Shown piece after piece: positions 1 through 7,652 of a stretch of 64,000 bases of DNA. Each line of letters starts with the position of its first letter. The first letter of the stretch is position 1. The stretch spans positions 165,373 to 229,372 of the forward strand of contig JBCBYB010000002.1 of the NCBI GenBank assembly GCA_039816045.1. The letters run 5' to 3'. Position numbers and translations under genes: made by a program. The notes beneath the pieces were generated by a model, which was not told where the DNA came from, ran no database searches, and worked only from the letters and a program-made list of their open reading frames with translations. Source of the stretch: Thermohalobaculum sp039816045. GTDB lineage: Bacteria > Pseudomonadota > Alphaproteobacteria > Rhodobacterales > Rhodobacteraceae.

Positions 1-620
1 CCATCGGTTCGAGGCCCATGGCGGACGAGCATTCAGAACTTCCGGCCGTCATGGGTGCGGTGCTCGACGAAGTCCTTCTCGGCGAATTGCTGCGCAATCG
101 CCTGTCAGGCGACGCATAGGCCCATACATGATGTGCCCGCTCCGGCCGGAGCCGAATGCAGGACCCGTCATTGAGCCAGAGCCGGCCTCTCTTCGGTGAC
201 GCTGCGCGCCCATCGCTCTGCGATGTCTCGGGCACCTTCAGCCCCGCCCGCCGCCATTCGCCACTTTCGCTCGGACCAAGGACGCGCCAGGGCTCACCGC
301 TCGACCCGCTTGGCGTTCACACGCTGCCCGCCTCACGCAGAAGAGCGGTAATGCGCCGCCTTACGGCGTTTGCCAGCAAACGCGTGCCGGCCAATGGATA
401 GCCGTAGCGCCCGTAGGTCATCGCCAGCGCGACGATCTCGGCGGTGAGCCGCTCCTCATCCTCGGCCGTTCGCAGCACTCAACGCTGGGTCGATCGCGGC
501 TGGCCTAGGGCCCAGGCCAAGCGCGGCGCTCGGAGACGCCGAGTTCGGCGCAGACGTCCCGGACTTTCTCGCGCCGGCGGTCGGGGCTGATCACGGCTCC
601 GCCGGTTCCGGCCTGAAACC
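1..620 (-). pseudogene. IS3-family transposase orfB, N-terminal half, degenerate
   Basis: Scattered over all minus frames are blocks matching the start of IS3 orfB: SPDRRREKVRDVCAELG then SERRA (about 500-575), LGQPRSTQR (about 481-507), LTAEIVALAMTYGRYGY, RRRITALLREAG, PKRGRLWLNDGSCIRLRPE (about 125-185), and DFVEHRTHDGRKF (about 32-70). The blocks are in the correct order but in different frames, with in-frame stops, for example directly after STQR. A segment of roughly 13 codons sits between YGRYGY and RRRITALL, where I expect direct continuity from memory of the family. The catalytic DDE core lies beyond the window. The pseudogene call is secure; the boundaries are approximate. Confidence 0.75.
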
Positions 621-648
621 GTCCACCGGACCGTCTCCGAGACGGCCT

Positions 649-982
649 TCACCCCCGCAAGCTCTCCTGAAGGATGAGCTTGTCGAGCGTCAGATCGGAG
701 ACCGCCTTTCTGAGCCGGGTGTTCTCCTGCTCGAGTTCCTTCAGCCGTTTCACCTGGTCGAGCTTCAGCCCGCCATACCACGCTGCGCGCGCGCCGCTTC
801 GCGACCTGCGCCAGCGGAGATACGTGACCTCGCTGACCCCGATCCCGCGGATCGCCTCGGCCAGCGGCGCGCCCTGCGCCACGGCAATGTCCAGCTCCCG
901 CAGCTTGGCCCTCCGCCATTGTCGCTCAGACCAAGGGCGAGACATGGCTCAGCTCCTCAGGCTCGTGCTTCTTTCTCGGCAT
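649..982 (-). pseudogene. IS3-family transposase orfA (helix-turn-helix protein), disrupted
   Basis: The natural start appears to be the ATG at 982 (MPRKKHEPEE), but that frame stops within 20 codons. The body continues in another frame as AKLRELDIAVAQGAPLAEAI, GVSEVTYLRWRR and YGGLKLDQVKRLKELEQEN, ending LDKLILQESLRG at 649. This is the usual IS3 orfA order: an HTH region followed by a leucine-rich coiled coil. About 9 extra residues interrupt the region between RWRR and YGGLK. A truncated reading from 945 is open but would lack the N-terminus, so I treat the gene as dead. Confidence 0.7.
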
Positions 983-1040
983 GGAACCTCCTCGTCGGCT
1001 CGGCCGACATTACAGGTGCATCCGTTTCAGGGGGGAGGGC

Positions 1041-1260
1041 CATGCGGAGTTGCTGTTCCTGCCGCCCTACGCGCCTGACTTCAACCCGATCGAGAACGCC
1101 TTCTCAAAGCTGAAAGCGCTGCTCCGGAAGGCCGCCGAGCGCACCCGCGATGGCCTCTGGGCGGCGGTCGCGAGCGCAATCGAGACGTTCACCCCGAAAG
1201 AGTGCGCGAACTACTTCTCCGCCGCAGGCTATGAACCTGAACAGGCGGAATCTGCTCTAG
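1041..1260 (+). pseudogene. IS630-family transposase, C-terminal fragment
   Basis: The plus-strand frame from 1041 reads HAELLFLPPYAPDF then NPIENAFSKLKALLRKAAER and ends ECANYFSAAGYEPEQAESAL. This is the C-terminal end of an IS630-family DDE transposase; NPIEN carries the last catalytic Glu. Everything upstream (first two catalytic Asp, N-terminal HTH) is missing and is replaced by the IS3 remnant. The frame has no stop of its own and reads on into the antisense of the next gene. The fragment ends at CTAG (1257-1260), a sequence compatible with the TA-containing targets of this family. Confidence 0.75.
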
Positions 1261-1874
1261 TAGATCGTGCGTTTCATCCGCTCGGGGTACTCGGCGTCGT
1301 AGGCGGCGCCGTCGAAGCTCTCTGAGTGCATGCGCTGGAGCATGGTGCCCGTCGAGGGCAGCGCCGTGCGAGGGACTTGGGCATCCGACTCCCACAACCC
1401 TGAACGCTTCAGCGCCTTCTGGCACTGGAAATAAACACGCTCTGCGGTCACGAGGATCACGGAACGCGGCTCCTTGCCTTGCATCGTATAGCGCGCCAAC
1501 AGGTCGGGATCAGTCGAGATCTCAGCCCGCCCGTTCACGCGCATGGTCTCACCGATGCCGGGGATCAGGAAGATCAGCGCCACCCGCGGATCGCGCACGA
1601 TGTTGCGCAGGCTGTCGATCCGGTTGTTGCCACGCCGGTCCGGGAGCGCGAGCGTCTGGCGATCCAGCACATGGGCAACCGGTGCGGGGTCTCCGCGCGG
1701 AGAGGTGTCGAGCCCTTCCGGCCCGGCTGTCGCGAGCACGACGAAGGGCGCTGCCTCGATAAAGGCTCGGTAGTCGTCTGAGATGTGATCGAGCTCTTTG
1801 ACCAGAGACGTGGGGTTTATCGGTCCGTAGTGCGCGTCGAGTTCCGCTTCGGTCGTCAGCCGGTGATCAGCCAT
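1257..1874 (-). CDS. Pyridoxamine 5'-phosphate oxidase-family FMN-binding protein
   Basis: 205 aa, read from the ATG at 1874 (MADHRLTTEAELDAHYG), which overlaps the trpA stop by 8 nt. An in-frame upstream start would lie inside trpA and is rejected. The N-terminal region carries the split-barrel flavoprotein signature (AAPFVVLATAGPEGLDTSPRG, then LPDRRGNNRIDSLRN and VALIFLIPGIGETMRVNG), typical of FMN-binding PPOX-type proteins of unknown substrate. The C-terminal YFQCQKALKRSGLW is a familiar motif of this subgroup. Translational coupling to trpA suggests co-transcription, although no role in tryptophan synthesis is known. The stop codon lies in the CTAG shared with the IS630 fragment, but the length looks normal. 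Confidence 0.85.
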   Translation of the reverse strand: MADHRLTTEAELDAHYGPINPTSLVKELDHISDDYRAFIEAAPFVVLATAGPEGLDTSPRGDPAPVAHVLDRQTLALPDRRGNNRIDSLRNIVRDPRVALIFLIPGIGETMRVNGRAEISTDPDLLARYTMQGKEPRSVILVTAERVYFQCQKALKRSGLWESDAQVPRTALPSTGTMLQRMHSESFDGAAYDAEYPERMKRTIY

Positions 1875-2667
1875 CGCGCCCTCCGTGGGCCGCCTCGGCC
1901 AGCGAGCGAACAAAGCCCAAGACTTCAGCCACGGGTTCACCGCGCCCGATCCGCTCCACGATTGCGGACCCCACCACCACGCCGTCGGCCACGCGGGCCA
2001 TATCTGCGGCATCTGTCGGTGTCTTGACCCCGAAGCCAACGCAGACCGGCAAGCCCGAGGCGGCCTTGATGCGCTTCACCTCGGGTGCGACCTGTTCCGC
2101 CGAAGACGACCCAGCCCCAGTGATCCCGGTGATGGCGACGTAGTAGACGAAGCCCGAGGTGTTCGCGAGCACTGCAGGGAGCCGCGCGTCGTCGGTCGTG
2201 GGCGTCGCCAACCGAATGAAATCGATCCCTTTGGCACGGGCCGGAAGGCACAACTCGCCATCCTCCTCGGGCGGCAGATCAACCACGATCAGGCCATCAA
2301 CACCGGCCGTCTGCGCTTTGGCCAGAAAATGCTCAACGCCCATGGCATAGACCGGGTTGTAGTAGCCCATCAGGATGATCGGTGTGCTCTGATCGGCCTC
2401 CCGGAACCGGGCAACCATGTCGAGCGTCCCGGCCAACGACTGACCCGCGGCAAGAGCGCGCTGACCGGCGAGCTGGATCGCCGGCCCATCGGCCATCGGG
2501 TCGGTAAAGGGCATCCCGATCTCGATGATGTCGACACCTGCATCCGGGAGCCCTGCAAGCAGCGCCTCCGAGGTGGGAAGGTCCGGGTCCCCAGCCATCA
2601 CGAAGGAAACGAAGGCCGCGCGTCCCTCGCCTGCTCGTTCAGCCAACCGTGTCTCTAGTCGCGACAT
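1867..2667 (-). CDS. trpA: Tryptophan synthase alpha chain
   Basis: 266 aa, full length. TrpA cleaves indole-3-glycerol phosphate to indole and glyceraldehyde-3-phosphate, and passes indole through a tunnel to TrpB. The catalytic Glu49 (in DIIEIGMPFTDPMADGP) and Asp60 are both present, as are the phosphate-binding loops GITGAGSS and VGFGVKTP near the C-terminus. It is separated from trpB by about 1 kb holding a DUF2158 gene and a possible small gene, unlike the usual adjacent trpBA arrangement. The following PPOX gene overlaps its stop codon. Confidence 0.97.
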   Translation of the reverse strand: MSRLETRLAERAGEGRAAFVSFVMAGDPDLPTSEALLAGLPDAGVDIIEIGMPFTDPMADGPAIQLAGQRALAAGQSLAGTLDMVARFREADQSTPIILMGYYNPVYAMGVEHFLAKAQTAGVDGLIVVDLPPEEDGELCLPARAKGIDFIRLATPTTDDARLPAVLANTSGFVYYVAITGITGAGSSSAEQVAPEVKRIKAASGLPVCVGFGVKTPTDAADMARVADGVVVGSAIVERIGRGEPVAEVLGFVRSLAEAAHGGRDG

Positions 2668-2812
2668 GTCCCCTCCCTACGGCACAAAAGTGGAGGGCCT
2701 TGCGAGGGCGCGCTCCCGTTGCCCAGGGCGTATACTGCGCGCCTTCGGTCCGGGCAATGCGCCGCACACCCAGCCCGCAGCATGCGAGCCAAGTGTGCCA
2801 GCGCTCGTCTGA

Positions 2813-3259
2813 TCAACCGTCCTTGCGGAAGTACTTCTTCTCCCGGGGCTTGCCGTCCCAGCCCTGCTTGCGCGGGGGACGATCATCATAGTCCCGGTCG
2901 CGGCCGCGATGGCCGCCTTGGCCACGGTCGTCACGGTCTCCGCCGCGGTAGCCGCCGCCGTTATCCCGATGGTCGCGGTGGCCGCCATGGCCCCGGTTGT
3001 CGCGGTCGCCGCCCCGGAAGCCGCCACGGTGGCCGCCGCCATGACCCCGGTCATCACGGTCGCCACGATCATGCCCACCGTAACCGCGGTTCTGATTGCG
3101 CTCTTCGGCTTTGTTGAGAAGGGCGGGATCAAAGGTGTCGCGCCCGATCACCCCGTCATTGCACCAAACAGTGGACACACCGTCCTCGGACACAGCTTCG
3201 ACGCACATGCGCATCGAGCCGGATTTCAGGATAACGAGGTCGCCTACAGAGAAGGTCAT
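2813..3259 (-). CDS. DUF2158 (YodC-like) protein with RG/GD-rich disordered tail
   Basis: 148 aa. Residues 1 to about 50 (MTFSVGDLVILKSGSMRMCV, then TVWCNDGVIGRDTFDP) resemble the small DUF2158/YodC beta-barrel domain. Residues about 55-135 are low-complexity, built from repeats of the type GGDRDDRGHGG with many Gly, Arg, Asp and His, and the end is basic (REKKYFRKDG). Such RG-rich tails are often RNA-binding or condensate-forming, but that is inference here. The gene lies between trpB and trpA on the same strand, with gaps of 145 bp to trpA and 148 bp to the upstream small ORF, so it may be transcribed independently. A GC-rich hairpin sits just upstream of its start. Confidence 0.8.
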   Translation of the reverse strand: MTFSVGDLVILKSGSMRMCVEAVSEDGVSTVWCNDGVIGRDTFDPALLNKAEERNQNRGYGGHDRGDRDDRGHGGGHRGGFRGGDRDNRGHGGHRDHRDNGGGYRGGDRDDRGQGGHRGRDRDYDDRPPRKQGWDGKPREKKYFRKDG

Positions 3260-3280
3260 TGGCCATTGGCCCTTTCATTG

Positions 3281-3301
3281 CCCGGGGGGTAACCCGCCGG
3301 G
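3281..3301 (-). other. GC-rich hairpin in the leader of the DUF2158 gene
   Basis: Arms CCCGGGGGG (3281-3289) and CCCGCCGGG (3293-3301) pair at 8 of 9 positions around a 3-nt loop. It ends 22 nt before the DUF2158 start codon. It could terminate transcription from upstream, or be an mRNA leader stem. There is no T tract on the minus strand, so a simple intrinsic terminator is less likely. Confidence 0.4.
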
Positions 3302-3407
3302 TCATTGCATTACTCTCCACCAAGCGGCAGAAGGACGCGCTATACGCCTATGCTACAGGCGCGTCGAGTCCCCAATGCAAAGGGCTGACCTGTTTCTAGG
3401 CAGTGGA

Positions 3408-3560
3408 TCAGGCTGCTGAAGTTTCCCTCGACCGCCCTGCGGCGGAGGGTTTAGCCGAGCGCTCAATAGCCTCGATCAGCTTCGCCCATTTCGCCCGACG
3501 CTGGCGACGGATCGCGATAGCCATGATGGTCTCGATATCGCTGCTCTTGCTCTCAGACAT
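3408..3560 (-). CDS. Possible 50-aa small protein
   Basis: An ATG at 3560 opens a 50-codon frame starting MSESKSSDIETIMAIAIRRQ and continuing RRAKWAKLIEAIERSAK, ending TGA at 3408. The middle forms a plausible amphipathic, basic helix. A weak ribosome-binding sequence (GAGAA) lies about 8 nt upstream. It sits 107 bp after the trpB stop on the same strand. I do not recognise a family. The balanced composition (not the Arg/Pro/Ala-heavy look of shadow frames in this GC-rich DNA) is the main support. Confidence 0.45.
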   Translation of the reverse strand: MSESKSSDIETIMAIAIRRQRRAKWAKLIEAIERSAKPSAAGRSRETSAA

Positions 3561-3666
3561 TACCAATTCTCACGCGTTCACAGTCACTCATTTACCTTAG
3601 GTCAGACCATCGAACATGAATGCAGCAGAATTCGGGCAGGTTTCAGATGCATTGCGGCCTGGGTGT

Positions 3667-4887
3667 TCAAATTTTCTGACCCAGCGCCTCCGCCACTGTG
3701 AAGATATCTTTGTCCCCCCGCCCGCACATGTTCATCACCAGCAGATGATCCGCGGGCAATGCGCCGGCGATCTTTGCGACATGGGCAAGCGCATGAGAGG
3801 GCTCAAGCGCTGGAATGATCCCCTCCGTCGTGCAGCAGAGTTGGAAGGCTTCGAGCGCTTCGGCATCGGTCACCGAGACGTACTCAACGCGCTTCATGTC
3901 GTGGAGCCAGGCATGCTCCGGCCCGATGCCAGGATAGTCGAGTCCCGCGGAGATCGAATGCCCCTCGAGGATCTGCCCGTCCTCGTCCTGCAGCAGATAA
4001 GTTCGATTGCCGTGCAGCACACCTGGTCGCCCGCCCGTGAGCGAGGCTGCGTGTTCCATGCGGTCATCCACGCCGTGTCCGCCGGCCTCAACCCCAATGA
4101 TGCGCACGTCCGGATCATCGAGGAACGGATGGAAGAGACCCATGGCGTTCGAGCCGCCCCCGATGCAGGCAACGAGGCTGTCGGGCAATCGGCCCTCGCG
4201 TTCCTGCATTTGCTCGCGGGTCTCGCGTCCGATGATCGACTGGAAATCACGGACCATGGCCGGATAGGGGTGCGGACCCGCCACGGTTCCGATGCAATAG
4301 AACGTCTCAGAGACGTTCGTGACCCAGTCGCGGAGCGCCTCGTTCATGGCATCCTTGAGCGTCGCGCGACCAGAAGTGACCGGCACGACCTTCGCACCCA
4401 GCAAGCGCATGCGGAAGACGTTGGGCTTCTGACGCTCCACATCCGTCGCACCCATGAACACGACGCACTCCAGCCCGAACCGCGCACAGACGGTTGCCGT
4501 GGCCACCCCGTGCTGTCCAGCCCCCGTCTCGGCGATGATCCGTTTCTTGCCCATGCGCCGGGCAAGAAGGATCTGCCCGAGCACGTTGTTGATCTTGTGC
4601 GCGCCGGTGTGATTGAGCTCGTCGCGCTTCATGTAGATCTTGGCGCCACCCAGATGTTCGGTCAGCCGCTCCGCGAAGTAGAGCGGGGACGGACGCCCGA
4701 CATAGTGCTTCCAGAGATCCTCCATCTCCGCCCAGAACGCGGGATCGTCTTTGGCGCGGGCATACTCGGCCTCAAGATCCAGGATCAGCGGCATCAGCGT
4801 CTCGGCGACAAAGCGCCCGCCGAACTTGCCAAAACGCCCGTCGTCATCGGGCCCGGTGCGGAAGCTGTTGGGTGTGGTCTCGTTCAT
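3667..4887 (-). CDS. trpB: Tryptophan synthase beta chain
   Basis: 406 aa from the ATG at 4887 (MNETTPNSF), chosen because GGGAG lies 8 nt upstream; an in-frame start at 4911 lacks this. TrpB condenses indole with L-serine using pyridoxal phosphate. The PLP lysine is Lys98 in HTGAHKINNVLGQ; the glycine-rich cofactor loop GGGSNAMG and the motif AETGAGQHGVATA are intact. Product of the TrpAB complex is L-tryptophan. The nearest upstream real gene on the strand is a GNAT acetyltransferase rather than trpF, because two genes have been inserted between trpF and trpB. Confidence 0.97.
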   Translation of the reverse strand: MNETTPNSFRTGPDDDGRFGKFGGRFVAETLMPLILDLEAEYARAKDDPAFWAEMEDLWKHYVGRPSPLYFAERLTEHLGGAKIYMKRDELNHTGAHKINNVLGQILLARRMGKKRIIAETGAGQHGVATATVCARFGLECVVFMGATDVERQKPNVFRMRLLGAKVVPVTSGRATLKDAMNEALRDWVTNVSETFYCIGTVAGPHPYPAMVRDFQSIIGRETREQMQEREGRLPDSLVACIGGGSNAMGLFHPFLDDPDVRIIGVEAGGHGVDDRMEHAASLTGGRPGVLHGNRTYLLQDEDGQILEGHSISAGLDYPGIGPEHAWLHDMKRVEYVSVTDAEALEAFQLCCTTEGIIPALEPSHALAHVAKIAGALPADHLLVMNMCGRGDKDIFTVAEALGQKI

Positions 4888-4911
4888 CGGTGTCTCCCTG
4901 TTGGACGACAC

Positions 4912-5097
4912 CTAGCGCAGCAGGCGAGAGCTGTCGATGCCAGCGCTGGTCGTCTCCGCTGAGGGCCGCCGCGCGTTCGGCCATGACGCCTGCGCGAAGG
5001 CGGCAAAGGTCGCGCCGACCGGTTTGCGCCCGGCCACCGTGTTCCCCAGTGCCCGCTCCGGAGTGAACAATCCCCGGTCGATCAGCTTGTTCGACAA
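4912..5097 (-). CDS. Doubtful small ORF upstream of trpB
   Basis: A minus-strand frame ends 24 nt before the trpB start and reads LSNKLIDRGLFTPERALGN with a possible TTG start at 5097; the frame stays open further upstream without an ATG or GTG. Nothing matches a family I know. The first 40 residues look protein-like (IDRGLFTPERALGNTVAG), while the end (PNARRPSAETTSAGIDSS) looks like non-coding translation. It could be a real leader gene, a decayed gene, or chance. Confidence 0.25.
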   Translation of the reverse strand: MSNKLIDRGLFTPERALGNTVAGRKPVGATFAAFAQASWPNARRPSAETTSAGIDSSRLLR

Positions 5098-5149
5098 CCG
5101 AAAGGGTGTGCTGAGGACGGAAGTCTCCTGGAGTGACCCCTCAAGGCGA

Positions 5150-5605
5150 TCACAACAGACGCTTCATCCCCCAATGGGTGGCCTCAAACCCCAGCCGCTC
5201 ATAGAACCGCAGGGCGTCCTCCCGGTCGCGGTCGGTGGTGAGTTGAACCAGCGATGCACGGTCGTCCTGCGCCCTGGCAAAGGCTGCCCGGAACAGCGCC
5301 TCGCCGATCCCCTCGCCCCGGGCGCTGGCCGCGACGCGGACACCCTCGATCTGAGCCCGCGCCGCCCCCATGCGAGAGAGACCGTGGATAAGGGTGTACT
5401 GAAGACACCCGACGAGTTGGCCCGCGGCTTCGGCCAAGAGGTAGACATTGCCTGACTGCTCGGCCATGCGCGCGAACGCCTCTGCGTAAGCCGGATCTCC
5501 CGGAGATTCCCGGGTCGCCCCGATCGCGTCATCGGCGAGCAAGCGCGCAATTGCCTCAACGTCGCGCGCCTCGGCCACCCGAATGGTAAGGGCAAAACCG
5601 GCCAT
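5150..5605 (-). CDS. GNAT-family N-acetyltransferase
   Basis: 151 aa from the ATG at 5605, whose ATGA overlaps the stop of the upstream membrane protein, so the two are translationally coupled. The acetyl-CoA loop is EGVRVAASARGEGIGEALF (Arg-x-Gly-x-Gly type), followed by the typical C-terminal strand LVQLTTDRDREDALRFYERL and GFEATHWGMKR. The substrate is unknown. The position between trpF and trpB is unusual. A longer in-frame reading to 5860 would overlap the membrane protein and is rejected. Confidence 0.9.
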   Translation of the reverse strand: MAGFALTIRVAEARDVEAIARLLADDAIGATRESPGDPAYAEAFARMAEQSGNVYLLAEAAGQLVGCLQYTLIHGLSRMGAARAQIEGVRVAASARGEGIGEALFRAAFARAQDDRASLVQLTTDRDREDALRFYERLGFEATHWGMKRLL

Positions 5606-6966
5606 CAGAGCGTTTTCTTCCGCCGCAACTGCCAGGCCCCGAGTGCCGCGATAATCCCCGGAACAAGATAGGGGATCAGATGTTTCTCGTACTCGTAGTA
5701 GCCATCCGCCAGCACCACGAACAGCGGAGCCAGAACCGTCGGCAGAAGAAATAAGGCCGAGAGCCAGGACCGTGTGGTGACCGCCGCAGCGAACCCCAGG
5801 GTGAAGACGGCAAAGACCCAACCCAAGCGGGATAGGATCGCAGAGGTGATCGGCGGCCACTCGCCTACCAACAAGTAACTCAGTCGATAATCAGCTCGAA
5901 ATGCGGTCAGACAGGACTCCGCTGCCGAGCGCCAGAGAATCTCCGGGGCGCGCAGAACGATCCCGAGAAACGGCGACAGCATCCCAGCCTCCGCCAACCG
6001 CTCTCGCTCTCGCCAATCGACATCGACGAGATCCGGCCAATAGGACTGCCCCCATCGATCGACGATGTCCGATCCGAGACCAAGGGACACCGCGGTCTCC
6101 GGATCAACTCGGACCAGGCGCTCCTCGAGGCGCTCGCCGAACGCGCGAGCCTCCCATCCCGACACGCCCGCAAGACTGTAGGCGACGCCATTGTGCAACC
6201 GGTTGAACCCGTTGAAGTCGCCATAGCGGATGGAGTTTCGCGCCAGCCCAATCACACAGGCGAAGATCAGCAGTCCGGTGGCCACCAAACGCCAGCGCCC
6301 GGGCGCACCGGTGGCCCAGATCACCGCAACAGCCGGCAGCACAAACAGCAGCACGGCGGGTTTGGCATAGATCATCGCCACTGTGGCAAGGGCGAAGAGG
6401 ATCCCCGTGCTCGGCCCGCGATGGATGCGTAAGGCCAACGCCGTCCAAAGCGGCATGCCTGCGATCACCGCCGCCTCCTCATAGAACGAGGCGAATAGGC
6501 CCAGGGTCAGGGGGCACACAAGGACGAGCACAAGGACCCCACCGGTTGCTATCTGCGCCGCGCGACCAGTCAATGTGCGGATGAGCAAGAGCGCTCCGAG
6601 CGCATAGACCAAATGATAGAGGTAAGGCAGCGTAAGGAGCGACACCCTCTCCCACCCCGCCAGTTTGGCCACAGTCCCAGTGATGAGCGCGATGAGGCCC
6701 GACAGGCTGTCCGGGATCAAGCGTCTTGTGAGGGTCTCGGCCAACGGCATCATGGGATAATCGGTGGCGGGCACCGAACCGAACACCGCGAACTCCCGCG
6801 AGACAAAGGCCTTGTCGAGGACGCGGTGACCATCCCCGTTGTCCTGCATTGCGATGTCCAGAACCGAGAGCTGCACCTGCGTGGCCAAGCCTGCCCAGAC
6901 CAGCAGCGCGGCCGCCACGATCGCGAGTGAGACGAGAGACCCGCGAGAGCGGGCCGCCGCACTCAC
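5605..6966 (-). CDS. Polytopic membrane protein of unknown function (trp-cluster insert)
   Basis: 453 aa with a GTG start at 6966 that overlaps the trpF stop (GTGA). An N-terminal hydrophobic helix (about residues 12-32) is followed by a polar loop (SVLDIAMQDNGDGHRVLDKA), then many hydrophobic segments from about 90 to 440, with a large soluble loop around 255-330. The C-terminus is basic (QLRRKKTL). The layout recalls GT-C glycosyltransferase or other multi-pass lipid/sugar enzymes, but I cannot assign a family. It is coupled to trpF upstream and to a GNAT gene downstream by 4-nt-type overlaps, so the three are one transcript. Confidence 0.85.
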   Translation of the reverse strand: MSAAARSRGSLVSLAIVAAALLVWAGLATQVQLSVLDIAMQDNGDGHRVLDKAFVSREFAVFGSVPATDYPMMPLAETLTRRLIPDSLSGLIALITGTVAKLAGWERVSLLTLPYLYHLVYALGALLLIRTLTGRAAQIATGGVLVLVLVCPLTLGLFASFYEEAAVIAGMPLWTALALRIHRGPSTGILFALATVAMIYAKPAVLLFVLPAVAVIWATGAPGRWRLVATGLLIFACVIGLARNSIRYGDFNGFNRLHNGVAYSLAGVSGWEARAFGERLEERLVRVDPETAVSLGLGSDIVDRWGQSYWPDLVDVDWRERERLAEAGMLSPFLGIVLRAPEILWRSAAESCLTAFRADYRLSYLLVGEWPPITSAILSRLGWVFAVFTLGFAAAVTTRSWLSALFLLPTVLAPLFVVLADGYYEYEKHLIPYLVPGIIAALGAWQLRRKKTL

Positions 6967-7643
6967 CCGACCTTACCCGGTGCCGCCGCCGCGGCGGCGG
7001 CCAGAAACCCTCGGATACGCTCGGGATCTTTGACACCCGGGGCCGTTTCGACCGCACTGGAGACGTCGAGTTGCTGGGCCCCGGTCACAGCGACCGCTTG
7101 CTCGATCCGGTCCGCAGTCAGACCACCGGCCAACATCCACGGAACCGGCCAACGCCGCCCAGACAAGAGCGTCCAATCGAAAGCAATGGCGTTGCCCCCT
7201 GGGCGGCTCGCCCCCTTGGGAGGTTTCGCGTCGACGAGCAACTGGTCGGCAACGGGTGCATAGTCAGCAATGCGGTCCAGATCCGCGCGCTCTCGGACAC
7301 CAATCGCTTTCATGACGGGAAGGCCGGTCGCGTCCTTGGCTTCCAAGACCCGCTCCGGGGTTTCCCTGCCATGAAGCTGGATCATGTCGATCGGCAACGC
7401 CGAGACCCGCGCCAGCATCGCATCGTCAGGATCGACCAAGAGTGCAACGCGAATGACGCCCGGCGGCACATCCATGGCCAAACGCGCGACCGAGTCCTCC
7501 GAGAGGCTGCGCGGGCTCGGAGGGAACATCACAAAGCCTACATAGGCTGCTCCGGCCTCTACCGCGGCTGACACGCCAGCCTCATCGGTAAGGCCGCAGA
7601 TCTTTACCCGGATTCCGGAAGAGCATCCCGCGTTCTGTTCCAT
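6963..7643 (-). CDS. trpF: Phosphoribosylanthranilate isomerase
   Basis: 226 aa. TrpF isomerises N-(5-phosphoribosyl)anthranilate to CdRP, the third step of tryptophan synthesis. The catalytic Cys lies in VKICGLTDEAG near the N-terminus; the catalytic Asp is in QLLVDAKPP. The motifs YVGFVMFPPSPRS, IQLHG and LAGGLTADR are all present. The C-terminus is an alanine-rich stretch (FLAAAAAAAPGKVG). It lies 9 nt after lapA, and its stop overlaps the start of the membrane protein gene. Confidence 0.96.
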   Translation of the reverse strand: MEQNAGCSSGIRVKICGLTDEAGVSAAVEAGAAYVGFVMFPPSPRSLSEDSVARLAMDVPPGVIRVALLVDPDDAMLARVSALPIDMIQLHGRETPERVLEAKDATGLPVMKAIGVRERADLDRIADYAPVADQLLVDAKPPKGASRPGGNAIAFDWTLLSGRRWPVPWMLAGGLTADRIEQAVAVTGAQQLDVSSAVETAPGVKDPERIRGFLAAAAAAAPGKVG

Positions 7644-7652
7644 GCCTGGGGT

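Larger units (their letters stand above)
1..1040 (-). mobile_element. Decayed IS3-family element (left edge, incomplete)
   Basis: Reading leftward from about 1040 the segment has the layout of an IS3-family element: a possible terminal sequence (minus-strand CCCCCCTGAAACGGATGCACC), a short orfA, then orfB, which runs off the left edge of the window. Both frames are broken by stops, shifts and extra short segments, so the element cannot make an intact transposase as read. The right boundary near 1040 is inferred from where IS630 similarity begins and is not sharply defined. Confidence 0.75.

Noticed and set aside
2850..3110. Repetitive sequence that might be a CRISPR or tandem-repeat array
   Set aside because: The repeats are short coding repeats of Gly/Arg/Asp codons without spacers or constant-length units.
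3616..4962. A 448-codon plus-strand frame opposite trpB
   Set aside because: Antisense shadow of trpB, which has complete catalytic motifs.
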